A stretch of 64,000 nt of DNA from Cytospora piceicola (taxonomy: Eukaryota; Ascomycota; Sordariomycetes; Diaporthales; Cytosporaceae): NCBI GenBank assembly GCA_023375675.1, contig JALQBC010000047.1, positions 124,001-188,000 on the forward strand. The letters run 5' to 3'. A program made the translations under genes and the position numbers. Below, in pieces: positions 10,088 to 22,891 of this stretch (position 1 is its first letter; every line of letters begins with the position of its first letter). The notes below the pieces were generated by a model. It was not told the DNA's origin. It did not search any database and saw only the letters and a program-made list of their open reading frames with translations.

Positions 10088-11951
10088 ATGTTTCCCCAGC
10101 TTTCATCATTGCTCTTATCGGTCTCCGTTCTCTTCATTACCCTTGGGAGGCCGGCCCTCGCCGACGAGTTCTCACCGGACTACGACACATATAATAATGC
10201 GGAACTTGGCAAGCTGCCGACCCAAAGCTTTGTATCAAACAAGAGCATCATCTCACCTCTGCTTCAGGTCAATATCTGGGACAAGGAAAGGATATCGACC
10301 ACCGGCGGATCGCATATATTCATTCGCCATGATTTCCAAGAGTCTGCAGTCCTGATCCTTGACGCACGGGACCTCAGCGTCGTTTACGTCGACAGGCGGT
10401 ACGATCGCGTCAGTGACATCCGGGTCCAAAAAGATGGCCATAAGAATTATCTCACATTCTATGAGGGGCCGATTGTGGACGGACATGGCGATGGAAACTC
10501 GGTGATGTATGACGACCATTATAATAAGGCGTACGAGATCACGGCACAGAACCTGTCGGTTAAAAGTGACCTCCACGAGTTTCAGCTCACAGGCCATGGG
10601 ACGGCGCTGGTCACTGCCTACGAACCTGTCCGGTATAACCTGCGGCCGTGGCGTGGTTCCTCAAGAGGGTATATGCTTGATGGTGTGTTCCAGGAGATCA
10701 ATCTGGAGACGAAGGAGGTCGTGTTCCAATGGAGGGCGCTGGACCATATCGACCCCAACGACTCTTTCTATAAGGTTGAAAGAAAGTGGGATTTCTTCCA
10801 TCTCAACAGCATTCAAAAGGTATGGCACAAAAGAGACAGCTGCGAATGGCATCCCAAGACTGACCCTTCGCTAGTCCGTGGACGGTAACTACCTCATCTC
10901 TGCGCGACACATGCACTCGATTTATCTCATCGACGGCAAGACCGGCGATATTATCTGGACACTAGGTGGCAAGAAGAACCAATTCAAAGAGCTGGCAGCA
11001 GATAAGGGTGCTAATCCATCCAGCGAGGAGCTGCTTTCATTCTCATGGCAGCACCATGCGAAGTTCTACCCCGGCAGTGACGAGAGAGAAATCACGTTCT
11101 TCGACAACCACGGCCTCACCACCTCCCACCAAACCTGCAACGGGGACTGCTCCCGCGGTCTGCACATCCGCCTCAACTTCGACAACGACAGCGAAAAGGA
11201 CGACAACTCAAAGCCAACCGCACAGATCGTACGCGAGTTCCTACACCCCCAGTCCCTACAAGCACAGTCGCAGGGCTCCGTACAGCCCCTCGAGGATCAC
11301 AGCGGGAACGTCTTCATAGGATGGGGTCGCTGCCCGAGCTTCACGGAGCACACGGCCGACGGGGAGGCCGTCATGGACGTTCAGTTCAGCCCGTGGCACA
11401 CCGAGGCCAACACCATCGCGCTGGACAACTACCGCGCGTTCCGGATGGACTGGAAGGCTACGCCCGGGTGGAACCCAGATGCCATGACGATGCTCGAGGA
11501 CGGCTCGGTCAGTGTCTATGCCAGCTGGAACGGGGCGACAGAGGTGAGCGCGTGGGCCTTCCTTGCCAGCAACGACTCGCAGGACCTCCGCGACTACAAC
11601 CAGGTCGTCGCTATCGTCCCCCGCGCGGGATTCGAGACTTCCGTGGCGCTGGAGTATCCTGCTAGGTTTGTTCGCGCCGCGGCGCTCGATGCCGACCACA
11701 ACATCATTGGGTCCTCGGGCGTCGTGAACGTCCGTCTCGAGAAGGTGGAGGAAACCGACAAGCCTGTCTCGAGCGTGCTGAAGCCTGCCGCCGACGTCGT
11801 CATCACTGATGCGGATGATGGCAGCTCGTACTACAGCGTCTCGGCGCATCACGACCCTGATGATAACAACTCCGGAGCTGCTAATGGCTGGCCTTATGTC
11901 TTCGGATGTTTCTTGCTTATTGGGTTGGGATTGACTGCGAAGTATACATGA
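10088..11951 (+). CDS. Arylsulfotransferase-like (ASST family) secretory protein
   Basis: Exons 10088-10819 and 10875-11951 (phase 0). The 55-nt intron has a CTGAC branch site and a CTAG acceptor. The product is about 602 aa. Residues 1-21 form a signal peptide (MFPQLSSLLLSVSVLFITLG..). The body matches the fungal arylsulfotransferase/ASST family, a six-bladed beta-propeller: GGSHIFIRHDF, YEGPIVDGHGDG, DGVFQEINLETKEVVFQW, then in exon 2 NYLISARHMHSIYLID and IIWTLGGKKN, and an SWQHHAKFYP histidine pair. A C-terminal hydrophobic stretch (WPYVFGCFLLIGLGLTAKY) suggests membrane or wall anchoring. In bacteria the family moves sulfate between phenols; in fungi the activity is unproven. The start at 10088 puts the signal peptide at the very N-terminus; no earlier in-frame ATG exists. 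Confidence 0.85.
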
Positions 11952-12744
11952 GTGCCCCACTGGATAGTTCTGGAGAGTTCACTTACCACACATACCTCGC
12001 GAATTATCACGGCCTGGTCGCTGTGCTATCGCAGTTCCGGAGCACCTGAACGTTCACGAAGGGTCACTCCTAGCTACGTAGACGGTCCTCGCGCCAGCAT
12101 GCCCACTTGGCTTCACGGTCGATCACGGAGACCTGCGACGCCAATCCAGCCGGGAAAACCCCTTACTGAAGGAGGCAATCCATGAGTTGTCCAGGAAGCT
12201 GACCCAAGCGCGCGGATCATATCAGTGCCGAGGAATTGCCGTCTCGGCGCTCCAGTGGAACAGCCCAGTACGAGGTCACCTCCCGGGCAAGGCTACAGGG
12301 GCTTTGTTCCATATCCGCAATCGCGGATGACAATCTGCGAGACTAGAGTGAGGGAATGGGGTAAAAGAGGGGCAATGGAACGGCCAACATGTCCGAGGTT
12401 GAGTGTTCTCCGGCGGTAACAACCACATTCGAACCCTTGGTGGAGGCAGCATTGCATGGCAATCTTAGTAAGATGTTTGGATTTGCTATTGGGTCAAATT
12501 CAACGGGCATCACTGCGAAGATACCCCTGTCCGGATTGCGAATATGGAGACTGCCGTGAGCGATCGATGGTTGGTTGCTTTCACGCGACGCTCTTCCGCT
12601 ATCATGCGACGACATGGTATGGCGGTGACTTTTGCTCCGGGGGGAAGAAAAGCCCCAAGACACTTGCAGGCATATGGGCTCAAGATGGAAAATAAGAGGT
12701 TGGAAACCCCCTGAAATGGCATTAAGCTTTACCTATATCACTTA
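11952..12744. other. Intergenic between convergent genes
   Basis: About 0.8 kb between the 3' ends of the ASST-like (+) and DUF3176 (-) genes. Only short unconvincing frames are seen. Confidence 0.6.
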
Positions 12745-15168
12745 TTAAATCATCGTCCTACTCCTCGCCCGGCCCACAAACGGTGGTGGCCCGCCGTTCA
12801 ACCACTGCGGCTCCCTCTTGGGCTCCGCCGCAAGCAACGAAGCCATACTGGCTTCAGCATCTGTGACCTTCTTCCCCGTGCCGAGTTCCAAGAATCCCGG
12901 CTCATTCCCACCATGGAACCTGACCCACATCCGGCCCGCATCCTCCTTGATCCTGGCCAGTTCAGGGGCCGACCGACCGTTCTCCCGGATGAAGTTCTGC
13001 ATACTGTCCATCCTGTTCACGGGCCTCGGCGCTGTCGAGCCTGGGTCATGAAGGCCGAGGAAGATCAAGGGCAGGACGCTTCCCTTCCACACGGGCTGGT
13101 CGGGGTCCCGGTAGTTCTTGACCAGGGTCCACGACAACAGCAGTGCGCAGAGGAGCACCAAGACGGCCGGGAAGAAGACCCAGCGCCAGTCGAAGTACGT
13201 ACAGGTGCTGTTCTCGTACACCAACCCCAACACATTCGACTTGGTGAAGTTGTCCCCCTGCATGACATCAGGCCCGTTGCCCGTCGCGCGCAGCTTGTTC
13301 GTCACGGCAGTGGCGAAGTCGTCGATGGCGGTGTTGAGGCTGTCAAAGGTGGAGTCCTTGTCGCCCCACAGCGGGGTGAGCCACCAGGAGTCGTAGCAGC
13401 TGAGGTGGCCCGCCTGCATGTCGTCGTAGTAGCAGCTCCCGCTGAACAGCGTGTTGCTCATGAACGACTCCATGGCTTGGGCGTAGATGGCGTCCATCTT
13501 GTACAGGCACGCGTTCGGCACGCTGGTGTTGTAGTCCTTCCCGGTGTCCTCGTCCTGCAGGGTGATGTTGGCCCACGTCCGGCCCTCGACGTGCGGGGCC
13601 TTGCTCATGTTGGCGGGCGTGTACCATGTGCCTGCCTCGGCGAGGGAGCTGGTCAGGTTGGACGTGTTGAAGTTGATGCCGTCCTCGAGGATGCAGGGGG
13701 AACGGATCGCGGTGTAGTTGTAGTAATACGTGTATTCTGTCGTCTCCTGCTTGTTAGGAAGGGCCGTATGTGTGCTGACGAGCTCCTCGGTGTAGGTGTC
13801 CCCGAGGTATTCGCCGTGGTACTCCTTCATGCACGGGTACAGGGTGCACGATGCCGCGATGTAGCCGCCCAGCTTGTTATAGTACTCGACGGTCGACACG
13901 TTGTGTGGGCATTCGTAAAACCCCGTCCCCGGTATCTGGGTGCATGGAGACGTGGTGGCGAGCAACATGCTGAAGTTGCTGATGGCGACGCTCGAAGCCA
14001 GGGCGAATTCCTCAGTGAAGAGGTCCTCGGCCCAGGTCAGGTTGCTGTATCCCACCCACATGTACTCGCCACTCCTGTAGTTAATGTAGGCCTCATTGTC
14101 CGGCAGAGTCAGGTTCCCTCCATAGTTCGGCCCCGTCACGTAGTCTGTCGTATCGAGACATGCGCTACAAAGGCCAACAGTCGCATGCGTGACACCGGTG
14201 CCGAAGTCCGACCAGGTGCAGTTCGTACCACCACACGTAACCTCGACATTGTTGTCCTTGCCATCCGGGTACGTCAGGCCCTCAATCATGGCGCTCTTCA
14301 TGTCTACCTCGACCTCATACAGTCCGGCCCCAATACGGTAATACGATGACGAGCCGGGCGCGTAGTTCGCCATGGGGATAGCCGCCGTCGCATTCGGTAT
14401 CGACTGTGGACACGTGGCCGTCTTCAAGGCCTGTTGGGTAAAGGGACCCACCGCCAGACTCGCGATGGTGACCAACGCCGCCGCCATCCCCAGGAATCCG
14501 GCGGATGTCCACCCGTAATTCCACAGCACGACGCCCATCAGCTTGAGACTCCCAATCATGGACCGGGAGGCCGAGTCGAAGTCCTGCAGGTGGTGCAGCG
14601 GCCGGGTGCGCTCCGTGAACCACGTCCACTTGACCTGGCCGAGGATCTCGGCGACGGCGGCGAGCATGGACGCGCGCAGGAAGGTGGACAGGGTGGTGAT
14701 GACGGTGCTGAGGTTGATGCTGAAGGGCCACTCGGGCATCAGCTTCCCGTCGTACAGCGAGAGGAGGATGATGATGGCGGCCATGAGGGCGGTGGCGACG
14801 AAGATGGTCACGATCTCGAGGCACCAGTGCCGGAGGATGTGACGGAGGTGACTTGGCTGCGGTGCAACCTTCGTGGGGCCCAGGCGATTGACCGCAGGCG
14901 GCTTGGGCTGGTGGTCTTCCTGGAAGGGCCATGCAGGCACTTCGGTTTCCGTGGCCAAGGGTGATGAGGTCTTTGGGGACCATGATCCGAGTCCCGGGGA
15001 AGCTCGCCATGCAGAGAGGCCGTCGCTGCTCTTGCTCATGGTCGGGGAGGCTGGCTCGATCCCCAACGAGTTTTCAACAGTGCTGACATTTGAGATGTAG
15101 TTGTCGTCGCGGGCTCGTGGGCGCTGCTGGAGCTCGATATCCGACGGCGATGCGGCAGATGCGGCCAT
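12745..15168 (-). CDS. DUF3176 family membrane protein
   Basis: A single exon of 807 aa starting at the ATG at 15168. The N-terminal 100 residues are polar and disordered. Membrane segments follow at about 117-138 (IVTIFVATALMAAIIILLSL), 152-176 and 220-242. A long extracellular part carries many cysteines and NxS/T sequons (NCTW, NLTW, NVST, NITL). A last membrane helix lies at about 661-683 (WRWVFFPAVLVLLCALLLSW), then a cytosolic tail of about 124 residues. The stretch from the first helix to TRPLHHLQDFDSASR is typical of DUF3176 (PF11374), an expanded fungus-specific family of unknown function. It is probably in the plasma membrane. A 478-codon open frame on the opposite strand is a by-product of high third-position GC. 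Confidence 0.9.
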   Translation of the reverse strand: MAASAASPSDIELQQRPRARDDNYISNVSTVENSLGIEPASPTMSKSSDGLSAWRASPGLGSWSPKTSSPLATETEVPAWPFQEDHQPKPPAVNRLGPTKVAPQPSHLRHILRHWCLEIVTIFVATALMAAIIILLSLYDGKLMPEWPFSINLSTVITTLSTFLRASMLAAVAEILGQVKWTWFTERTRPLHHLQDFDSASRSMIGSLKLMGVVLWNYGWTSAGFLGMAAALVTIASLAVGPFTQQALKTATCPQSIPNATAAIPMANYAPGSSSYYRIGAGLYEVEVDMKSAMIEGLTYPDGKDNNVEVTCGGTNCTWSDFGTGVTHATVGLCSACLDTTDYVTGPNYGGNLTLPDNEAYINYRSGEYMWVGYSNLTWAEDLFTEEFALASSVAISNFSMLLATTSPCTQIPGTGFYECPHNVSTVEYYNKLGGYIAASCTLYPCMKEYHGEYLGDTYTEELVSTHTALPNKQETTEYTYYYNYTAIRSPCILEDGINFNTSNLTSSLAEAGTWYTPANMSKAPHVEGRTWANITLQDEDTGKDYNTSVPNACLYKMDAIYAQAMESFMSNTLFSGSCYYDDMQAGHLSCYDSWWLTPLWGDKDSTFDSLNTAIDDFATAVTNKLRATGNGPDVMQGDNFTKSNVLGLVYENSTCTYFDWRWVFFPAVLVLLCALLLSWTLVKNYRDPDQPVWKGSVLPLIFLGLHDPGSTAPRPVNRMDSMQNFIRENGRSAPELARIKEDAGRMWVRFHGGNEPGFLELGTGKKVTDAEASMASLLAAEPKREPQWLNGGPPPFVGRARSRTMI

Positions 15169-17265
15169 GTCTCAGGAAATCAGAGGACAGTTCGCCACTT
15201 GCCTTGCCACCCAACTGGCACCAGAGACAGACAGTTTACCTGCAAGAAGTCGTCGTCGGGGGTATATTGAAAAGGGCAAACTTTCCTGGCTGGCTGGCCG
15301 GTTGGCTTGTTGGCTGGCTACGTTCGTGACGAAGTCAGCGCCCCCTGAGGGACCACATGCAGAATATGAAGAGGCGAATTTTCTCGAGGCCAGTACAGCT
15401 TGTCGCGATGAGATCGACCGCCAAGCCGGCGTGAAACGCAAAGTCGACCAAGCGATCATCCCTGGTCCCGAACAACCTCAAATTATCACAAACCCCCTTT
15501 AATCCAATCGGAGGCCGCGCGATGGTTGGATTGTGCTCCGGATTTACGTCGACGGCATCCACCTTTCCCACCCACTCCACCTGCAGCCCAGGGAAGCTTG
15601 TGCATGACTCGGAGCATACAGTAATTTTAAGGTTTTATGGATGCAAGGTACGAAGATAAACCCCGTTGTTCGCATAAAACACGCGTCTCCCCCCACTCGG
15701 ACATGCAGTAATAGGGGACTTTGGACAATCCAGATGTCGGTCTCCTGTGGGATGCCGGACTGCATCGGCCGCTCCGTTTGGACCAACAACAAGGTGGTGC
15801 TGAGATCGACACTCTTCACTGCAACGCGAGTGCTGTCGTTATTTTGATGTTTACTGTGTAAGGTAGTGTGCTGCCTTGCCCGTATTAGTATATTGCCATG
15901 TCTAATTGCGCGTGGGTATATTTGTCGATGATGGTCTCACCAGCGGATCGACTGATGCACTCCATTAAATGTTTCAAGGTGTATAAACCCACGGTTTTGC
16001 AACTGCTTCGGATACATCGGAGAATTCGAAACTGTCAGGTCCCGATTAAGTACTCCGTAATTATGATATGCTCTCCATAAGGCCCGACTGCTGACATGAA
16101 AAAACAAGCTCGCCGTCCTATGTGGAAGGGCGTTACCACACATGTCTTTTTGTTCATCCCGTCGTTGATAAAGATCGCAGTCATCAGGGACGCCGTATCT
16201 CTCGCAGTCCTTACGACCAGACCACGATGACCTGACATTCCAAGATAAGCATCACCGAGACCCTGTGAGGTAGCCATGAATGTCGTCTTGATCCTAGCCA
16301 AGAGATTGACAGGATTCTGGTCATATTCAAATGTTGCTGGCGCTCGGGAGAATCGCGTCGAAAGGCGCGTACCCATGAGCGATGTCGGTCATTTCGTCGA
16401 AGGTGGAGTTACGCTTGGGGAGGATGGGAACGGTACTGACGGATTCAAGTATGTGTGCAAGTCAGCTCGCTGCATCGATGCCTCAGTGATAATGATGGCG
16501 TCCGAGTTCACTTCGCCGCTCAGTGGCGGCGTGAAGGACCGAAAAGCTCGACACTACTCCGTATTGCCCTGGAGATTTCACCTGCACGCAAGGTTACATT
16601 GAGCAGTGGTGTAGGAGACGATGTGACCCTGTTGCCAAGGCGCCGGAGGGTACATGTATGAGGGAGACCTGCCCAAGCACTGGTGTGTTTGGTGAAGTTA
16701 TATTGAGATTCTTACCTTGATTGAAGCTACAGTCCATGATCTCCCAGGAAACTGTCAAGTCGTCAATGTCCGTCGAAGTACGGCCTCAAGCACCTAGGCA
16801 GCGCCTGGCAGCGAGACAAATACACATGGTTCCTTTCAGTGGCGTGATATTACACCGAGGGTAACCACCGGCACTATCGCACGGTGTATCATCACTAACC
16901 CCTTGCTTTTGAGATGCAAGACATCACAATAACACGGTAATTATTGAGCAAGCGATGACGTTTCTTCCCAGAAGCAAGTAATCAAGTGTAGCATACTGCG
17001 GCACAGGTGGAAGATTTGGATAGAACATCAGAGAAACAAACACGGGCTGCACCAACCGAAACAATACATGGTGCATCCAATGAATACTACGGACGTGTAC
17101 AATAAGTGGACCACCCACATCATCTTGGAACCCGAGCGCCGGCGGCGTCCCAACATTCTGTGCCATCTCTTCTCCGTCTCTTCATCACCTTTTCGAATTG
17201 CCAATACCTCCCCAGTATCGGGTTCCGGTGGTTCTAGCATCCTCCCATATCGTGCAAGTACCGCT
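15169..17265. other. Intergenic, no gene seen
   Basis: 2.1 kb between divergent genes. It includes the DUF3176 gene promoter side (TGGCTGGCTGGCCGGTTGGC stretch near 15290). A 113-codon minus frame at 16035-16376 has no recognisable features and is not called. The last 200 bases are the likely 5' UTR of the CCCH gene. Confidence 0.55.
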
Positions 17266-19212
17266 ATGGCTTCAACAGACGAACCCCGTGCCTATCTCGC
17301 CAAGTTGGAGGCCATCCAACTGGCTGACGCGGCCCGCTTCGAGGACTTCCAGCAGGCCGACAGAGAGCGCAAAGGGCTCATTGCCGAGATCATGGTTAAA
17401 TACACTGAACTTCTTGAAGATCATAAGAACCTCCAGATAGACTTTAATACCCTCCAAAAGACGACTAGAAGTTTGTATAGGGAGAGCGAGCTGAAGGACA
17501 GAGAAATAGCCGACATGAAGCTTGAACAAGTACGTGTTCAGTGGATGCTTGCATCACCACTGAATTTCTTCCTTGCTGTCCTTGAGCCTTTAACTTCCAT
17601 CTTGACAACAGAAATCATAGTGAAACTAATGCATTATAGGACTCCAATCCTATAGTTGGTGTATTTATTGATGGCGACGGAGCCAAGTTTGAGGAAGAAT
17701 TGTGAGCATTTCTGGTCCATGATACCACCCGGCCAGTGGTTTAACCCCTGAATATTAAACATTTCTTGTCTTTAGAATCAAAGACGGAGTCGAGGGTGGA
17801 GAGAAGGCTGCTCATTCCCTCCATACCGGTATCAAGAAGCAGCTGAAAAAAAGCTATCCCGACATCAATACAGATGGATGGCAAATTATGGTTTGGTGTA
17901 TCGCCGCCATGGATGGGCTCGTCAATGTGTACGAGACGAACCTATCGCAGAAAGATGGGTTTTCCGGTGTGAACTTTACGAGCGCCTTTCGTCGATTCGG
18001 TATAGGTTTCAACAGAGGTGCTCACTATACTTTTAACTTCGTTGACGTTGGAGGTGGGCGAGGCCTAAAGTTGAAGGAGATCACGGATGCGAAGCTGCGT
18101 GAAACTTTCAGAATGAGTAAGTCGCACATTTCCTGGTTTTATATACATCTCTTTTGTGAAGCGCTAGGTGGAAGCATACACGGTACCTCGGTAGGAGGAA
18201 GGAGGAGAAAATATCGGACTATGCGGTACACCAAACATCCAAGGATATGCCCGAGCGTCTATACTGAAAAACGACTTCTGCCTCTTGATATTACATTCTG
18301 ACATATATCTTCTAGTGCTACCTCATTGTAAACACGTCTTCTTTGCGGGCTGCCACGACGAGGGCTATGTCTCGTTCCTCAGTCCGTACAAGCTCGATCA
18401 GAATATCGCACCCAAGATCACGCTCATCGAGACCTATAATACCATGCCAAAGTACTACGAGCTAGGATTCAAGATGACCAGCTTTCCAAAGATCTTCCGC
18501 CAGCAAGACTTTCCCCCACCCGGGCCTGCGCTACCCAGCCCCCCGTCGCCACAGCAGACAAGGTCAAACAATGCTGTGTCTTTGTCCAATGCGGCCTCAC
18601 CACCTGCAACTGTCGAGAGGCGTTCAACCACACCTGTCTCCGCGTCGGGGCCAGGATCATCATGGGCGGCTGTCGGGAAGAGCGGTCTGCCACTGAACAA
18701 GACCATCGACATCGCGCCGACCAAGAAAATGTCCGGTTCCGCGGGAAAGAAGTATTACCTCCTCAACAAAGACAACGAGCGCGTGGACGAGCCCTTGCGG
18801 GCTCCCTCGGCCGAGCTCTTCGACCGATACAATATGCGCATCAAGAACGAGAACCGGGGCCTGAAGTTCTGCAACACCTGCAACTTTCAGGGGCCGGACA
18901 AGTGCACCCACACGGGGGAGTTCAAGCACGGCGCCAGTAATCTGCCGCCGGCCGAGTTCGAGGTTTACCGGTACCTGGTTCGCACGACCAAGTGCCCGAG
19001 CGAGCTCGCATGCCGCAAAGTGGATTGCCCCTATTCCCATCATTGCAACTTCGGCTCCAACTGCAAGAAAGACCACGCATGCAAGTTTGTTGATACGCAT
19101 CATATAAGCAGGGTAAGTGCCGTCGAATCGATTCCAGGTAACGGGCCGGGCTAACAGTATACAGGTGCCGCATCGGAAGATATTTGAGGATAATTCGTCC
19201 CAGCTGGTATAA
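17266..19212 (+). CDS. CCCH zinc-finger protein with coiled-coil N-terminus
   Basis: Five exons: 17266-17529, 17640-17701, 17776-18116, 18316-19112 and 19165-19212. They give about 503 aa and all phases agree. Residues 20-90 form a charged coiled coil. The next part (PIVGVFIDGDGAKFEEEL, then a conserved stretch up to HVFFAGCHDEGYVSFL) is the DUF7923-type domain found before CCCH fingers in fungal proteins; the acidic GDGA and CHDEG motifs recall a NYN/PIN-like nuclease fold, which is only a suggestion. A Pro/Ser linker follows. The C-terminal cysteine/histidine region contains CNTCNFQGPDKCTH, then CRKVDCPYSHHC and CKKDHACKFVDTHH, a tandem CCCH module for RNA binding. Nuclear or cytosolic RNA metabolism is likely. 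The last exon adds only 15 residues and is the least certain part. Confidence 0.85.
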
Positions 19213-22200
19213 TCACTAAACGCTATAGGGCTCCAAGGTCCCGTATTCGTATTCATAACTATGACGCATCGATTGTGCGGGACTTGGGATACCCAAGACT
19301 ATGACTACGCTGTTCAACACTGTGTTGTCTATATGACCTCTGGTCTCGCCCAATACAGGTCAGAATTGGGGGAAGGGGTTGGGAGATGCAAAAGAGTGAT
19401 TCAACATCGAGTATCTAAGATAGTTTACGCTTTCTTACAATTATTCAACTCCAAATTGCCATTTCATGGAACTCGTGGCCTTCCAAAAGTGTAGCACCAC
19501 GGTTCTATGATCTCCACGGTGTAATCCAAGTCTGGGTTCAGGAGCTCGTTCGTGCCGAAGCGAGTGCCCCTAGAGGAATCTCGATAGTGGTCTCGTCGAG
19601 GAGAGCTGCCAGGCCGCGTTCTAGGTCGTCTGTCGGTTCTGACTTGGAAAAGTCGCGCAAGGACACCCTAACTGGCTGGAACTTCCTCTTCCCGGCTTCG
19701 CCATTTATAGCATCCCCAGAGGCTTTTATGCCAAGGCCTCCACCGCTAGACTTTGGTGGGGACAACGCGAAGGCTGAGGCTACGGATGCGCACATGGTTA
19801 GCCCCGGCGATATCGTCGATATCAAACATGGAGGTGATGTACCAACCATCTGTGGCTGCTTAGAGAGCTTGTGGGACTTCCTTGATGGTGTTGCCTCCAG
19901 ATGTCCATCATCGCATCCAGGTGAGCCACCATACTCCTGATCGTAATCGTGAAGCTCTTCCAGTCAAGAATCCCCTGAAAGCATGTGGGGCGTTATCATT
20001 AAGTCGAATCAGATCCTGCCAGCTCCAGGTGCCATGGTCACCTCGCCCGTCTGCCTCGGTGATGGTATGTGGGCGGTTCGACGTGGGGTTGTCGGTGTTT
20101 ACAGCATAGCGACTAGTTGGTGCATGTAAGCCAACATTGAAGCAGAGGTGTCAGCTTCATTGAAAATAAATTCGGAAGAGGTGTAATCGAGAAATTGTGA
20201 GAGGCCAACGCCGCCTTTATTATTGAACCTGTCAGTTAGACTCAGCGTGATACGTGTCACGATCGATTGAACCGGGTCTTTCGTGGTGTTGTTCGTTGTT
20301 GTCTGTTCTGTCTAGGTTCGAAGCCATTGTAAAGGTCAGGCTGGGAAGTAGGCCTGGCAGCCTGGTGATTCGCGGCAATTCTCACCGCCTGCCTAACTGG
20401 GCCATTCCCATATGCCTGTTCTACAGAACCGTAAAGACCTGGAATGTAGTAGCCATTTAGGGTACAAGCGGTAGTTCTGTGTTGGTGTGTCTTCTATTAA
20501 GGTACGGAGGGGCCTTAACGCCAGATAGATGTATCTACAGACAAGTGGGGCCGAGGAGCTACCCTAGGGTACCTAGGCGGTGGCCCCCTATTGGCCACCA
20601 CATGGAATAAAGTGAGACAAGAGGAATATATATATGCATTACATAGAAGTTTGGTAGAAATTGGTATAGGGCAGGTAATCATTGAAACTCGTCAGAGACT
20701 TAGAACCTGTGGAATAGTTCAACCTTTTTGTATATAAAATCTTCGAGGCTCCAACGCTGTTTCGAATTCCTAGCTGTGGACGGTTCAGACTCACTTACGG
20801 CCATATTTGATTCATGCCAGGTACTGAGTCTCGGAAACAACACCTCCTGAGTCACTTTCTGATTGCTAACATTGTAAATCAGACATACGGTTAGGTGCCA
20901 CTCCGTTAGATAGGACATCTCGTGCACCAAACCTTTATCCCCGGTTATTGTATGCGGTATCATCGCAAACACGGGCAACTACAAACCCGAACAACCCTGC
21001 AAGCAGTTTGATCACATTGCTTGGTACGTGGCTCATATCATTGCGGGCACACTGACACGACATCCAGGGTCCTCACTGGTGGCCAGCCCAGCACCACTGG
21101 CACGGAGGTAAAGGTGACTTATATCTAGTAAGCCCATGTTTGATGCTGTGACATGTGAAGACCGAACCACTGATTAAACATGCTGAGCATAGCCATCTCT
21201 ATCCTATCACGACATCTAGAAGAAGTCCGCCATAGCACTGGCCAAGCCCCCGGCGACCAGCTTGTGGACCACATGTCCGGGGTAGTAGTCTTCTTACCTG
21301 ACGACGCAGGTTGTGCCGTCCGTGATAGAGCATGTAATATCAGTCTCGAGCCCGTGAATGTGGGGTTATTCAAACACCCAGAAGTACGGCGTGGCGTCGA
21401 CCACCTTGGGCGGTAACGTCGGCGTTAGTGGTCCTATATGCCTGGAAGTTTCTGGAGAGCTTGGTGTTGAAGGAGTCGAGATTGGAGATGACAATGTCCA
21501 GGGTCCTTCTGTTGGTCGGAGGCGGGAGCTTTGTAGAATGCCAAATAACACACGTTATTTTTAATGCAATGAGTACAAGGTATGTGTATCCTTTTTTGAT
21601 CATGGTGAGGGAGATTGATAGGGACAGCACTCAACCCACAGTTCCTCACGTCCTGATCCTAGAGCTGTTGCAGGAGTTAGGAATAACCTTCATCGCTCGA
21701 GGAAGCCGAAACTGTTGGTGATGTCGCTAACGCTGCGGCTTACGAAGAAACAACAGCGACAGTTGAAGACACGCCGGACACGCCAGGGGTGCATGGCGAG
21801 ATGAGGTGTTTGTTCGTGATACAAATATTCAGATTCGTATTATCGCATCAATTCTGGGGGATAGAGGTTGGTTGGGAATTCTTGAGTTGGGAGACAAGGT
21901 CGGAGGCGACGTCGATTTAAGGTTGCGGCTCTGTGCCGATCTCCGTGTAAGACAACAACAAGGGTCTCCCTGCACTCGGCCTTCCAAGCTGTCACCGCAT
22001 CAGTTCTGCGTACCAAATATCACATTATGTTGTCATATTCCATGTAAATGCTTACTTTTCCATGGTTATAAGATTAAAAACGAAGGAGTGGGACCATGAT
22101 ACGTGAACAATGCGATGCGAGTTGAGGAGTTGAGTACGAATGCAGTTCATCACCTGGGGTGGTGGTACGTACCTTTGATGAACACTACCTGGATACTTAA

Positions 22201-22891
22201 TGGACCACGGCTGGTAAAAAGTGCCGTATTATTGAGATACACTTCATGTAGCTTGTACGGACAGACTTTGAGCTGCAATCTTTTTACAAAGAGAGCCATA
22301 TGGAACTCACCTCCGACCTTGCCGTCCCCTCCCCGGCTCTCCCAGCAAACTGGAGAGCTTCGTTAGATGTATACTAAGTTCCAGGTAGTTTCTTGCATTA
22401 GCCAGAGTGATAATTACCGCCTGTAGAGCAGGAGAGCTGCAACTTTGCAGCTCCAATCTCCGGTAGAGGTGGCCAAAGCTTAGACACCTGGCCAGCTACA
22501 GAATACCTAGGTACTGAGATAGGTATCAGGCCCTCCAATCGACTGGAAGCTTCAGCCCCAGTCCAGGCGTATGTGCACACATTTTGCTACAAAAAGTCTC
22601 GATGCTTGTTGAGCTTTAGCCAACTTCCTTTCTACCTTCTTCGAAACCATCCCCATCACGGCAACGTACACTGGAGTTTATCCTGCAGAGCTCTCCTGTC
22701 ATTTCGTCAGTACCAATCATAACTCTCCTCCCTTGTCATACAACTCCCCCATCCTTCCATGATACACTTCTACTTTTACTTTGAAAGTTCATATCTTCCT
22801 TGACTCTCTCACCTACACTACACGTCGCGCTGATCCAATTGCTCACTTAGGCTGATTTCTAATCTCGAAGTGTTCATCACCGACGCTCAAC
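19213..22891. other. Long gene-poor stretch
   Basis: 3.7 kb with no convincing gene. Frames are short and mutually overlapping. The segment at 21370-21650 on the minus strand shows a weak Cys-rich and frame-broken signal (see findings). At 20579-20591 lies GGTGGCCCCCTAT, next to a near-palindrome (GGTGGCC..GGCCACC). It is not RIP-mutated: CA and TG are common. The last 100 bases are C/T-rich and fit the 5' UTR of the next gene. Confidence 0.55.

Noticed and set aside
12913..14349. 478-codon open frame on the plus strand
   Set aside because: Lies wholly antisense to the DUF3176 gene; composition is Val/Gly/Arg/Asp/His-rich as expected from the complement of GC-rich codons.
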